The notes: generated by a model from the sequence alone, not told the origin. Positions 52,222-61,692 are shown, counted from the first letter of the stretch. The stretch is DNA of 64,000 nucleotides from JANOMH01 sp031422295 (GCA_031422295.1 JANOQM010000056.1:1-64000), one strand, 5' to 3'. Numbers and translations: made by a program.

Positions 52222-53543
52222 GCCGCGGCGACCTGTTCCAATGTCAGATCAACCGCCAATTCGACGGCTTTCAGCGTATCGGCCAGACAGCCCGCATCAT
52301 GCGCTTCGCACATGAACCACGGCTCGCGGCTGTCGGGTTCGACAATCAGGCCAAGATCATGCAGATGATGCGCCATCGCGTCGTAGAATGTGTAATCGGA
52401 CAATTTCCAGTCGCGGTAATTGTCCGGGGCCTTTTCGGCAAAGAACAGCCCGAACATGCTGGAATGCCCGGTAAAGGAATGCACGATCCCGCGCGCCTGC
52501 AAAATCGCGGAAATGCCGGATTTCAAAGTTTCGCCATAAGCCTCCAAAGTTTCCAGTGCCGGGGTTTCATCCAATATCCGCAAGCATTCCTCGGTCGCGG
52601 CCAATGACACCGAATGCGCCGTATAGGTGCCGCCATGCGCGGCCTTGCCGAAATTGAATGTACGCATCACCGCTTCGCGCCCGCCAATGGCCGCAATGGG
52701 ATAACCATTGCCCATCGCTTTGGCAAAGGTCGAGATATCGGGGATCACGCCGAGCAGCGATTGCACCCCGCCCTTTGCCACACGAAAGCCGGTTTTCACC
52801 TCGTCGATAATCAACAACACGCCGTAATCATCGCATAGCTTGCGGGCCAGATGCACATAACCGGGGGTGGCACAAATGCCGCAGCAATTACCTTGGATCG
52901 GTTCGATCAACATCGCGGCCATGCTATGGCCATGTCGCCGAAACATATCCTCCAGCCGATCCAGATCGTTCATCGGCACCAGATGGGCGAGGGCTTTCAA
53001 GGTTTGCGGGATGCCCTTGGAAAAGGCCACCACCTCGGGGTCGCGGTTTGACTCGGGTTGCCAGTCCTCGACATTGGCCATCCACATTGCTGCATCAAAC
53101 AGCCCGTGATAGCCGCCTTCGACCAACAGATAGTTATCCCGCCCGGTATGGGCACGGGCCAGCCGCAGTGCGGCCATCACCGCCTCGGTCCCGGAATTGG
53201 AAAACCGGAACAAATCCAAGCCTTTGAGCATACCTGCCATGCGGTCCGCCACAATCAGCTCGCGTTCGGTGGATAGGGCAAACACCCCGCCGACCTCCAT
53301 CCCACGCTGGGCTGCTGCATCAACCCGGTCATCGCCATAGCCGAGAATCGCGGGGCCATAACCCAGCCGGTAATCGACATACGCATTATCGTCGATATCC
53401 CAAACCCGCCCGCCCTTGCCGCGTTTGACATAAATCGTGCGCTCATCGCCCCAATAGCGGAACGACGATGACACGCCCAAGGGCAGGCGTTTGACCGCCT
53501 TTTGAAACTGGGCGTTGGATTTGGTGAGCGTACGGGTCGGCAT
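52218..53543 (-). CDS. Class III aminotransferase (glutamate-1-semialdehyde-like)
   Basis: 441 residues. PLP-Lys motif in ISTFAKAMGNGYPIAAIGG, LLIIDEVKTGFRV, and SGTEAVMAALRLARAHTGRD. Resembles HemL but is too long (HemL is about 430 without the extra N-terminus) and is not in a heme context. First gene of the operon. Probably removes an omega-amino group to give an aldehyde, which the divergent aldehyde dehydrogenase could oxidise. AAAGGACG precedes ATG 53543. Confidence 0.87.
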   Translation of the reverse strand: MPTRTLTKSNAQFQKAVKRLPLGVSSSFRYWGDERTIYVKRGKGGRVWDIDDNAYVDYRLGYGPAILGYGDDRVDAAAQRGMEVGGVFALSTERELIVADRMAGMLKGLDLFRFSNSGTEAVMAALRLARAHTGRDNYLLVEGGYHGLFDAAMWMANVEDWQPESNRDPEVVAFSKGIPQTLKALAHLVPMNDLDRLEDMFRRHGHSMAAMLIEPIQGNCCGICATPGYVHLARKLCDDYGVLLIIDEVKTGFRVAKGGVQSLLGVIPDISTFAKAMGNGYPIAAIGGREAVMRTFNFGKAAHGGTYTAHSVSLAATEECLRILDETPALETLEAYGETLKSGISAILQARGIVHSFTGHSSMFGLFFAEKAPDNYRDWKLSDYTFYDAMAHHLHDLGLIVEPDSREPWFMCEAHDAGCLADTLKAVELAVDLTLEQVAAA

Positions 53544-53585
53544 CGGGCGTCCTTTGGCAGGGTGGGTAGTTTAATCTGTGAATGT

Positions 53586-53603
53586 ATTGACTGGTCTGTC
53601 AAT
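53586..53603. promoter_or_regulatory. BetI-box-like operator between the catabolic operon and its regulator
   Basis: ATTGAC (53586-53591) - TGGTCT - GTCAAT (53598-53603), an exact six-base inverted repeat 43 bases upstream of the aminotransferase ATG and 98 bases upstream of the TetR-type gene. Size and composition resemble the BetI operator of bet genes as I recall it (ATTGA... TTCAAT). Binding by the neighbouring regulator is inferred. Confidence 0.65.
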
Positions 53604-53700
53604 CAGAATAAAGTCTACTCGCCGGAAGATGTCGATTCCCTCTGTCACGTTGCGCCAATCAGGGTAGTTTGCGAAAAGAACCGAGCCGGAGCCCAAGGTT

Positions 53701-54369
53701 GTGACCGAAACCATTGATCCTAATCCTGAAATCGACAAACCCCCACGCAAGCTTAGCCGGGCGGCGCGGCGGACACAGTTGATTGAGGCTACGATTGAGG
53801 TGATGGCCGATCAGGGCTTTGCCCGCACTACCCTGACCGAAGTGGCGCGCCGGGCCGGGCTATCGCATGGCTTGGTCAATTTCCATTTCGCCACGAAAGA
53901 GGGGCTTTTGGCCGAAACGCTGGCTTATCTGGCCGATGAATACCGCGCCAACTGGGCTGCGGCCCTGGCTGCGGCCGGCCCGGGCCCGGCCAGCCAGATC
54001 GAAGCCCTGATCCGCGCCGATTTTGAACCCGAAGTCTGCACCCCCGCCAAATTATCTGCCTGGTGTTCATTCTGGGGCGAGGCGCAGTCCCGCCCGTTGT
54101 ACCAGGCCAGTTGCGGGTCGAATGACGAGGCTTATAATGCAATGGTCGAGGGGTTTTGTGCCCGGCTGATCACGGCCGCAGAATATCCGTCCAACCCGGT
54201 TCTGACCGCCCGCGTGTTGCGCGTGACCCAGGAAGGTGTCTGGCTGGACATGATGACAATGAACCATCCTTATGACCGGGCCGAAGGGCTGCGTACTGTT
54301 TTTGCCAGTGCGGCTGCGTTTTTCCCGCGTCATTTTGATGAAAACGGTTTGCTAAAAGGAGCAATATGA
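53701..54369 (+). CDS. TetR/AcrR regulator, BetI-like
   Basis: 222 residues. Helix-turn-helix at 35-57 (TTLTEVARRAGLSHGLVNFH), then a BetI-type effector domain (ALIRADFEPEVCTPAKLSAW, CSFWGEAQSRPLYQ). BetI represses choline-to-betaine genes; the homologue here likely senses a related quaternary amine. Starts at GTG 53701. Divergent from the aminotransferase operon and overlapping the aldehyde dehydrogenase gene. Confidence 0.88.
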   Translation: MTETIDPNPEIDKPPRKLSRAARRTQLIEATIEVMADQGFARTTLTEVARRAGLSHGLVNFHFATKEGLLAETLAYLADEYRANWAAALAAAGPGPASQIEALIRADFEPEVCTPAKLSAWCSFWGEAQSRPLYQASCGSNDEAYNAMVEGFCARLITAAEYPSNPVLTARVLRVTQEGVWLDMMTMNHPYDRAEGLRTVFASAAAFFPRHFDENGLLKGAI

Positions 54370-55808
54370 TGACCGACATGACCAATCTGGGGCATTTTTA
54401 CATTAACGGCGCGTGGGTCGCCCCTGCGCCCGGTGCGGGGTCTATGCCAGTCATTGATCCCGCGACCGAGGAATCCTTTGCCACAGTGGCGCTTGGCACT
54501 GCCGCCGATGCCGAAGCGGCGATACTGGCCGCCCGGGCCGCGTTCATGGAATGGTCGACCACGCCATTTGCCACGCGACTGGCCCTGATGAAACGCATCC
54601 GCGACCTGTATGCCGCCCGGCAAGACGAAATTGCCACCGCAATCAGCCTTGAAATGGGCGCCCCGATCAGTTTCGCCACCGAAGCGCAGGCCTGGGCCGG
54701 CATCGCCCATATTGATGCGACGATTGAGGCGGCAGAGCGTTTTGTGTGGGAGGAAATGCGCGGGTCCACGATGATCATCCGTGAGGGTATCGGGGTTTGC
54801 ACCCTGATCACGCCGTGGAACTGGCCGATGAACCAGATCACCTGCAAGGTCATGCCCGCATTGGCCGCCGGTTGCACGATGATCCTGAAACCATCCGAAA
54901 TAGCCCCTCTGTCGGGCATGATCTGGGCCGAGATCATGCATGCGGCGGGCACTCCGGCAGGCGTGTTCAATCTGATCAACGGCACTGGTGTGGATGTGGG
55001 CCAAACCCTGACCTCGCATCCACTGGTCGATATGGTGTCCTTCACCGGATCGACCCGCGCAGGCATTCAGGTGGCCCAGTCCGCAGCACCCACGGTCAAG
55101 CGGGTGGCGCAGGAACTGGGTGGCAAATCCGCCAATATCCTGATGCCGGACAGCGATATCGCGCAGGTCGTGGCCGATGGCGCCAGCGCCTGTTTTGCAA
55201 ATTCCGGCCAATCCTGCGATGCGCCGACCCGGATGTTCGTGCCCCGTGCCCAACATGCGCTGGCATTGTCTGTGGCCGCCGAGGTGGCCAATTCCAAGGT
55301 GGTCGGCGATCCGCGTGCAGGCAGCACCCATTTGGGGCCGGTCGTGTCACAACTGCAATTTGACAAGATTCAGCGCCTGATTCAGGCGGGTATTGATGAT
55401 GGCGCTGAACTGGTGGCAGGTGGCCTTGGCCGCCCGAACGGGCTGAACCACGGCTATTATGTCCGGCCCACGGTGTTTGGCGGTGTGACCAATACGATGA
55501 CCATTGCGCGCGAAGAAATCTTTGGCCCGGTCCTGTCGATCTTGCCTTACGATACGGTTGAACAGGTTGTCGAAATGGCCAATGACACGGTTTACGGCCT
55601 TGCCGCCTATGTCGCCGGGACTGATATGGACAAGGTCCGCGCCGTGGCCCGGCAATTGCGGGCGGGGCAGGTGCAGATCAACTATCCCGCATGGGACCTT
55701 TTTGCACCCTTTGGCGGCTATAAACAGTCGGGCAATGGCCATGAATATGCCGATTGGGGCATCCATGATTTTTGCGAGGTCAAGGCCTTGGTCGGCTACG
55801 GCGGCTGA
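54366..55808 (+). CDS. NAD(P)-dependent aldehyde dehydrogenase
   Basis: 480 residues. Glu250 in QELGGKSAN, catalytic Cys284 in NSGQSCDAPTR, cofactor region FTGSTRAGIQ and PWNWP. Two ATGs (54366 and 54369) both fit; AAAGGAG stands four and seven bases before them, so the second may be used. Overlaps the regulator gene, so both come from one transcript and the enzyme likely acts on the aldehyde made by the divergent operon. Confidence 0.92.
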   Translation: MMTDMTNLGHFYINGAWVAPAPGAGSMPVIDPATEESFATVALGTAADAEAAILAARAAFMEWSTTPFATRLALMKRIRDLYAARQDEIATAISLEMGAPISFATEAQAWAGIAHIDATIEAAERFVWEEMRGSTMIIREGIGVCTLITPWNWPMNQITCKVMPALAAGCTMILKPSEIAPLSGMIWAEIMHAAGTPAGVFNLINGTGVDVGQTLTSHPLVDMVSFTGSTRAGIQVAQSAAPTVKRVAQELGGKSANILMPDSDIAQVVADGASACFANSGQSCDAPTRMFVPRAQHALALSVAAEVANSKVVGDPRAGSTHLGPVVSQLQFDKIQRLIQAGIDDGAELVAGGLGRPNGLNHGYYVRPTVFGGVTNTMTIAREEIFGPVLSILPYDTVEQVVEMANDTVYGLAAYVAGTDMDKVRAVARQLRAGQVQINYPAWDLFAPFGGYKQSGNGHEYADWGIHDFCEVKALVGYGG

Positions 55809-55810
55809 CC

Positions 55811-56611
55811 TTACTGCTGCTGCACTTGCACGGCGACACTCATCTTTTCGCCCGCCGCCCCCAGCCGCATCCCGGATACGGGGGCGGCTTCGGCATAATC
55901 CAGCCCGGTAGCGACCCGGACATAGCGGCTGTCGGGGGATATTCCGTTCGAGATGTCAAAGCCGACCCAACCGAGTTCCGTCACATAGGCCTCGGCCCAG
56001 GCATGGGTCGCCTCGCCTTGGGTGTCGTCGTCCATCAGCAAATAGCCACTGACATAGCGGGCCGGATAACCCGCCTGCCGCGCGCAGGTGATAAACACAT
56101 GCGCATGGTCCTGACAGACGCCGTGTCCTGCCGCCAACACCTCTTCTGCGGTCCAGCCGACCTTGGACATTCCGGCCCGGTAGGTGACGGTATCTGCTAC
56201 TAGCGCCGACAAAGCATGCAGCCAAGGCACGGGCCCCAGCCCGGCATCCAGTCGCGCCAACAGCCGCCGTGTGGCCACACCGGGCCGGGTCAGCGTCGTG
56301 GTCCGGTCGAACATCCACAGCGGCATGAACCCGCCATGCTGGCCGGTAATGCCGTTGTAATCGCGCAATTCAACTTCGCCCTCGCATTGCACCGTGATCG
56401 ACCTTGTGCCTGCGTCAAAGCTGATCAGATCAACCGTATTGCGATGTGCATCCTCGAAACTCAGTTGCTTTTGCCCGCCGGTCACCGTGGTGTACCAGTG
56501 CAATATGGTCTGCACCCCGGTGGTTTTTGGGGTCAGGCGCAATTGTTGCAACGCATAAGTGACCGGCGCGTCATAGTCGTAAGTCGTGGTATGGCTGATG
56601 TGCAATCGCAT
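55811..56611 (-). CDS. Transglutaminase-like protein
   Basis: 266 residues. N-terminal bacterial-transglutaminase domain (RLHISHTTTYDYDAPVTY), then the papain-like core with Cys166 (GHGVCQDHAH), His203 (ATHAWAEAY) and Asp219 (GFDISNG). The family is a putative cysteine protease or transglutaminase that accompanies alpha-E and ATP-grasp genes. I favour ATG 56611; an ATG at 56623 overlaps the upstream gene. Confidence 0.9.
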   Translation of the reverse strand: MRLHISHTTTYDYDAPVTYALQQLRLTPKTTGVQTILHWYTTVTGGQKQLSFEDAHRNTVDLISFDAGTRSITVQCEGEVELRDYNGITGQHGGFMPLWMFDRTTTLTRPGVATRRLLARLDAGLGPVPWLHALSALVADTVTYRAGMSKVGWTAEEVLAAGHGVCQDHAHVFITCARQAGYPARYVSGYLLMDDDTQGEATHAWAEAYVTELGWVGFDISNGISPDSRYVRVATGLDYAEAAPVSGMRLGAAGEKMSVAVQVQQQ

Positions 56612-56615
56612 GGCG

Positions 56616-57554
56616 CTACTCATAAAACCGATAGTCGATTTCGGTTTGCCGCCCCAACCGGGCTGTGGCTGTCAGGAATTCCTGAATGAACTCGTGCAGG
56701 CCATGGTCAAAAATCTGTTCAATCGACCGGGCCATATAGGTGTCGCACAACTGATCGGCCAAGGTGTGGCCGGGCAGGCGGGTGCCATATTCGCCCGCCA
56801 GAAAGGTCAGGTTGTCGCGCAGTTTTGACACGCAAAACGCCAGTGACCGGGGCATCCGCTGATCCAGTATCAAAAACTGTGCAATCTGCCGGGGCCGCGC
56901 ATCCTGACCGTATGTCAGCCGGAACCCGCCTTCGGCACTGACCGACCGCAGGATGGTTTCCCATTGCACATTGTCCAGATTGGACCCCACCGCACTGGCC
57001 GAGGGCAACAGCACGTAATATTTCACATCCAGAATCCGCGCCGTATTGTCGGACCGTTCAATGAAGGTGCCGATCCGGGCAAAGTTATAAATGTCATTGC
57101 GCAGCATCGTGCCATGCATTGCGCCACGGACAAAGGCGCTGCGTTGTTTGATAATCCCCAGTGCCTGCGGCAGATCACGTTCATTGACCCGCTTGGCCAA
57201 TGTGTCTTTCAGCACCATCCACGCCTCATTCACGCTTTCCCACACTTCGCGGGTCAGAGCAGTGCGGACCAGTTTGGCATTGTTGCGGGCGGATTCAACC
57301 ACGGACAGCACGGATGACGGATTATCCCGGTCACGCAGCATCCAGTCGATGGCGTTTTCCTTGGTCACTTCGGCATACCGGGCCTTGTAGCCCGCCATGA
57401 CGCCTGCGGTTTGCAGCACCGACACCCATTCATCATCAGCGGCGCTGCGGGTCAGCGCGATCCGCTGCCCCGCCTCGACCAGTCGGGCGGTATTTTCGGA
57501 CCGTTCCAGATAGCGGGCCATCCAATACAGGCCACCTGCGGTTTTCCCCAGCAT
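56616..57554 (-). CDS. Alpha-E domain protein (DUF403)
   Basis: 312-residue all-alpha protein. Typical features LGKTAGGLYWMARYLERSEN, VEAGQRIALT, and the C-terminal FDHGLHEFIQEFL. Always seen beside a circularly permuted ATP-grasp and a transglutaminase gene, together proposed to make or process a peptide-like product. It starts directly after the ATP-grasp stop. Confidence 0.9.
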   Translation of the reverse strand: MLGKTAGGLYWMARYLERSENTARLVEAGQRIALTRSAADDEWVSVLQTAGVMAGYKARYAEVTKENAIDWMLRDRDNPSSVLSVVESARNNAKLVRTALTREVWESVNEAWMVLKDTLAKRVNERDLPQALGIIKQRSAFVRGAMHGTMLRNDIYNFARIGTFIERSDNTARILDVKYYVLLPSASAVGSNLDNVQWETILRSVSAEGGFRLTYGQDARPRQIAQFLILDQRMPRSLAFCVSKLRDNLTFLAGEYGTRLPGHTLADQLCDTYMARSIEQIFDHGLHEFIQEFLTATARLGRQTEIDYRFYE

Positions 57555-59024
57555 CTATTCTTCCAGCACCCAGGTATCCTTGGTGCCGCCCCCCTGACTG
57601 GAATTGACGACAAGGCTGCCTTTTTTCAGCGCCACCCGGGTCAGTCCGCCGGGGGTGATCGTGACCCCCTCGGGGGACACCAGCACATAGGGGCGCAGGT
57701 CGACATGGCGGGGGGCAAGGCCGGATTTGGTCAGGATCGGGACGGTGGACAGCGACAGGGTGGGCTGCGCGATGTAATTCGACGGATTGGTCAGCAGCTT
57801 GGCGCGAAACTCTGAAAGCTCTTTTTTGCTGGACGTGGGACCGATCAACATCCCGTAACCGCCTGATCCATGCACTTCTTTCACCACCAGTTCGGCAAGG
57901 TGTTCCAGGACATAAGTCAACGACGACGGATCCGAACAACGCCACGTCGGCACGTTCTGCAATATCGCCTTTTCGCCGGTATAAAACTGTACGATATCAG
58001 GCATATAGCTGTATATCGCCTTGTCATCGGCAATCCCGGTTCCCGGCGCATTGGCAATGGTAATCCCGCCCGCGCGGTAGACATCCATAATGCCAGGCAC
58101 ACCTAGGGAGCTGTCGGGATTGAAATTCAGCGGGTCTAGATAGTCATCATCCACCCGCCGATACAGCACGTCGATGGGCTGATAGCCTTGGGTCGTGCGC
58201 ATCGCGACGCGGCCATCAACGACCCGCAGATCATGGCCTTCGACCAGTTCGACACCCATTTTATCGGCCAGAAATGAATGTTCGTAATAGGCCGAATTAT
58301 AGATACCGGGGGTCAGCACGGCCACCACTGGATTTTCGGCGGTGGAACAGGCAGCCAATGACCGATGCAGCATCTTGGGGTAATTGCTGACCGGCTGCAC
58401 CCGGTTGCGGGCAAACAGTTCGGGGAACATCTGCAACATGGTTTCGCGGTTTTCCAGCATATAGGACACGCCCGACGGGGTGCGGGCGTTATCCTCAAGC
58501 ACGTAAAATTCGTCCTCGCCGGTGCGGACAAGATCAATCCCGACGATATGGGTATAGACGCCGCCGGGTGGGGTCACGCCAATCATCTGCGGCAGGAACG
58601 CCGCGTTTTTCGCAATCATTTCAACAGGCAAGCGACCTGCGCGGACAATTTCCTGCCGGTGATAGATGTCATGCAGGAACGCGTTGATCGCGCGGACCCG
58701 CTGTTCAATACCGCGCGCCAGACGCGACCATTCGCGCCCGCTGATAATGCGCGGGATAATATCGAACGGGATCAGCCGCTCGGCCGCCTCGGCCCGGCCA
58801 TAGACATTGAAAGTTATCCCGGTCAGGCGAAACACCTCTTCAGCCTCGCGCTGCTTGCGGCGCAGGCGGGCAGGGTCTTCGTTCTGAAACCAGCCGTCAA
58901 ACGGCGCATATGGGCTGCGTAAACCCTGATATTGGGTTTGAGTGGGGCCATTACCCATATTCAGAGTCTGGCTTTGGTTGAGGCTGTGCCCCCACATTTC
59001 GTCAAAACAATTATTCTGGCTCAT
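57555..59024 (-). CDS. Circularly permuted type 2 ATP-grasp protein (DUF404/407)
   Basis: 489 residues from ATG 59024 (SQNNCFDEMWGHS). Characteristic blocks VLEDNARTPSGVSYMLENRE, YRRVDDDYLDP, ANAPGTGIADDKAIYSYMPD and KEVHGSGGYGMLIGP. Such ligases form amide bonds with ATP; the exact product of this trio is unknown. A longer frame from 59102 exists, but homologues start near the chosen Met. Head of the three-gene operon. Confidence 0.9.
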   Translation of the reverse strand: MSQNNCFDEMWGHSLNQSQTLNMGNGPTQTQYQGLRSPYAPFDGWFQNEDPARLRRKQREAEEVFRLTGITFNVYGRAEAAERLIPFDIIPRIISGREWSRLARGIEQRVRAINAFLHDIYHRQEIVRAGRLPVEMIAKNAAFLPQMIGVTPPGGVYTHIVGIDLVRTGEDEFYVLEDNARTPSGVSYMLENRETMLQMFPELFARNRVQPVSNYPKMLHRSLAACSTAENPVVAVLTPGIYNSAYYEHSFLADKMGVELVEGHDLRVVDGRVAMRTTQGYQPIDVLYRRVDDDYLDPLNFNPDSSLGVPGIMDVYRAGGITIANAPGTGIADDKAIYSYMPDIVQFYTGEKAILQNVPTWRCSDPSSLTYVLEHLAELVVKEVHGSGGYGMLIGPTSSKKELSEFRAKLLTNPSNYIAQPTLSLSTVPILTKSGLAPRHVDLRPYVLVSPEGVTITPGGLTRVALKKGSLVVNSSQGGGTKDTWVLEE

Positions 59025-59126
59025 GAGTCCATCATATGCACGAATAAGGGTCGCACAATCGCTGTTCTGCATTCCCTTAGCGAACACAAAGCATTTGCCC
59101 AATAAACGTGCAAAACCCGGGTCGGC

Positions 59127-60386
59127 CTATCCCAACACCGCATCCGTCACCGCCGACAGGGCCAGCGCCGTGGCCCCACGGGCCCAGACCAGATCGCCCC
59201 AGGCGTGGATTTCCACCTTGCAGGGCACCCGCCCATCGGCCAGCATCAACCCGCGCATTTCGGCAAGGACTTCATCGGCATAGAGGTAATCATAGCGCAT
59301 CCGTTCGCCCGACAGGATGATCAGTTCGGGGTCAAACAGCTGGATCACGTTGGACAGTCCCAAAGACAGATAGCGGCCTGCCCGCCTAAAAATCGTGCGG
59401 GCGGCGTGGTTGCCGGCCTTCGCCTCGCCAAACAAAGTCTCCAGCAACGCTTGCGGGCTTTCCATGTTGCGGGCGTTGCGGCCAAGGGCGGTCGAGGCTT
59501 CACGGGCAAGGGCATAATCGGCCAGATACGCCTCGAGACAGCCGCGCTGACCGCAGCGGCACAAAGCGCCGTCCAGATGCACTTTCATGTGTCCCAGTTC
59601 CAGCCCCATGCCGCGGGTGCCGCGAAACAGCCGGTTGTTCAGCACGAGCCCCATGCCGACGCCATGTTCGATGGTCACAACAGCGAAATCCGACATCGCC
59701 CGGCCCGCACCGAACCACAATTCGGCCAGGGTCAGCACATTGGCATCATTGTCGACATGGACTGGCAGAGCAAAGCGGGCCTCGAACAGGGCCTTCAGCG
59801 GCACATCCCGGTCCGCCAGCAAAGGCGACCATGGCACTATCCCTGTGTCATGATCGACGAGGCCAGACAGGCCAAGGCCGACGGCAGTGACAGCAGATAA
59901 AGACAACGCGGCAGCGGTCATCAGGTTGTCAATCAGCTCGCCCATCTCGTCCAATATCTGCACTGCAGTCTTGCGAATAGGAATCGTGGGCAGGGTGGCG
60001 TCTGCCAGCATGTTGCCCGCGAAATCAGTCAGCACAGCGGAATGGCGTTCGTCTGACAACTTGATCCCAATGACCAGACGACCCTCATGGACCACCTCGA
60101 GCGCAACCGGAGGGCGTCCACGACCTGATTCGCGTGATTCGCGGGACGTGCCTTCAATCTCGCGCAATAAACCCACGGCAATCAGGTCAGATGTCAGGGT
60201 CGTGACTGACCCCGCGCTGATTCCAAGACCGCGTGCGACATCGGCGCGGGCGGCACGTCCGGCAGCGCGGACATGCTCAAAAACCTGTTGGCGCAAGGGC
60301 TTAGACTCGGCGCCGGGTCCGGGCAGCAACGGACCGCAGCCTGCTGGCCCGCCTTCAAAACCGATGCCGGTGGTCTCGTCATACAT
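59127..60386 (-). CDS. ROK-family transcriptional repressor (XylR-type)
   Basis: 419 residues. Winged-helix N-terminus (ADVARGLGISAGSVTTLTSD, about 48-67) and a ROK domain with ATP-like motif, sugar-binding region and zinc motif ELGHMKVH...CRCGQRGCLEAY. Divergent from xylF, so regulation of the xylose-type transporter by a sugar ligand is likely. ATG 60386. Confidence 0.9.
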   Translation of the reverse strand: MYDETTGIGFEGGPAGCGPLLPGPGAESKPLRQQVFEHVRAAGRAARADVARGLGISAGSVTTLTSDLIAVGLLREIEGTSRESRESGRGRPPVALEVVHEGRLVIGIKLSDERHSAVLTDFAGNMLADATLPTIPIRKTAVQILDEMGELIDNLMTAAALSLSAVTAVGLGLSGLVDHDTGIVPWSPLLADRDVPLKALFEARFALPVHVDNDANVLTLAELWFGAGRAMSDFAVVTIEHGVGMGLVLNNRLFRGTRGMGLELGHMKVHLDGALCRCGQRGCLEAYLADYALAREASTALGRNARNMESPQALLETLFGEAKAGNHAARTIFRRAGRYLSLGLSNVIQLFDPELIILSGERMRYDYLYADEVLAEMRGLMLADGRVPCKVEIHAWGDLVWARGATALALSAVTDAVLG

Positions 60387-60618
60387 ACTTCACGACCCAA
60401 ACTATTTCTGCACCTGCACAGTAACTAATCGGCAGGATGCCTAAGATTCGGGCTGGGTCAAAGGAAAATAGTACTAAATATGACCGAAAGATGAAAAATT
60501 TACTTTGTCAACTGAAGTTAATTAAGTTTCCCTGAGAACGTCGGGCCGCAAGCCCGCGATACCCGTTTCCAACGGGCTCCGAATAAAATCGGGGAAGTGC
60601 ATATTAGGGAGGTTTCAT

Positions 60619-61644
60619 ATGCGCAATGCAATCGTGCTCGCCGTCATCGCGACGGCAGGCTTCAGCAGTGCTGCCCTTGCCGAGGGCATGACTATTGGCG
60701 TGTCTTGGGCAAGTTTCCAAGAAGAGCGCTGGAAAATCGACGAAGCGGCCATGGTCGCTGCCATCGAAGCTGCTGGTAACACCTATGTTTCCGCAGATGC
60801 GCAATCGTCGTCGGAAAAGCAATTGGCTGACATCGAAGCGCTGATCGCTCAGGGTGTTGACGCGCTGGTGATCAACGCGTGGGACAAAGATGCCATCGGG
60901 CCGGCGATTGAACTCGCTGCCGCCGAAGGTATCCCGGTGGTTGGTTATGATCGTCTGATTGAAGATGCGCGCACCTTTTATCTGACCTTCGACAACATCG
61001 GCGTGGGCCGGATCATTGCTGAAAACGTGTTGGCCGTTGCCCCGGAAGGCAACTATGCCATCATCAAAGGTGACCCAGGCGATCCGAACGCAGCCTTCCT
61101 GCTGGAAGGCATGATGAGCGTCATTCAGGCGTCGGTCGATTCGGGTGCAATCGTCATCGCTGGTGAAGCGTTCTCGGATGGCTGGAAGCCGGAAAATGCT
61201 CAGAAGAACATGGAGCAGATCCTGACCGCCACAAACAACGAGATCGACGCTGTTCTGTCGGAAAATGACGGCATGGCTGGTGGTGTTGTTGCAGCTTTGT
61301 CCGCTCAGGGCCTCGTGATCCCGGTTGGCGGTCAAGACGGTGACTTGGCTGCGATCAACCGCGTTGCACGCGGCATCCAGACCGTTTCGGTGTGGAAAGA
61401 TGCTCGCGCGTTGGGCACAGCTGCAGGCGAGATTGCCTCGGCTTTGGCTGCTGGCACTGCGCTTGACGCTATTGAAGGTGCGACCGTGTTCTCGGGCGGT
61501 GCTAACGGTGTTGCTATGAACGCAATCCTGCTGGACCCGACCCCGTTGACAGTGGCCAATCTGAACGTCGCAATCGACGCAGGCCACATCACCAAAGAGC
61601 AAGCTTGTGAAGGTGCAATCGCTGGCGTCGTCGGCTGCGAATAA
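60619..61644 (+). CDS. xylF: Xylose-type ABC transporter periplasmic binding protein
   Basis: 341 residues with a 21-residue signal peptide (AALA|EGM). Periplasmic_binding_4-like: TIGVSWASFQEERWKIDEAA, QLADIEALIAQGVDALVINA and ENDGMAGGVVAALS match XylF. GGGAGGTTTCAT precedes the ATG. A strong stem-loop follows the stop, giving much more xylF than downstream mRNA. The specific sugar (xylose or another pentose) is not proven. Confidence 0.93.
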   Translation: MRNAIVLAVIATAGFSSAALAEGMTIGVSWASFQEERWKIDEAAMVAAIEAAGNTYVSADAQSSSEKQLADIEALIAQGVDALVINAWDKDAIGPAIELAAAEGIPVVGYDRLIEDARTFYLTFDNIGVGRIIAENVLAVAPEGNYAIIKGDPGDPNAAFLLEGMMSVIQASVDSGAIVIAGEAFSDGWKPENAQKNMEQILTATNNEIDAVLSENDGMAGGVVAALSAQGLVIPVGGQDGDLAAINRVARGIQTVSVWKDARALGTAAGEIASALAAGTALDAIEGATVFSGGANGVAMNAILLDPTPLTVANLNVAIDAGHITKEQACEGAIAGVVGCE

Positions 61645-61661
61645 CTTTTCCTGACTGACAG

Positions 61662-61692
61662 TGCGCCGGGTCCATGTGGCCCGGCGCATTTT
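61662..61692 (+). terminator. Partial terminator/attenuator between xylF and xylH
   Basis: Nine-pair GC stem (TGCGCCGGG 61662-61670 with CCCGGCGCA 61680-61688), nine-base loop, TTTT tail. Confidence 0.85.

Noticed and set aside
52218..53543. Annotation as HemL (glutamate-1-semialdehyde aminomutase)
   Set aside because: Operon context is amine catabolism and alphaproteobacteria make ALA with HemA (ALA synthase), so a HemL role is unlikely.
59108..60444. Plus-strand ORFs opposite the ROK regulator
   Set aside because: They mirror the high-GC codon pattern of the real gene and have no domain features.
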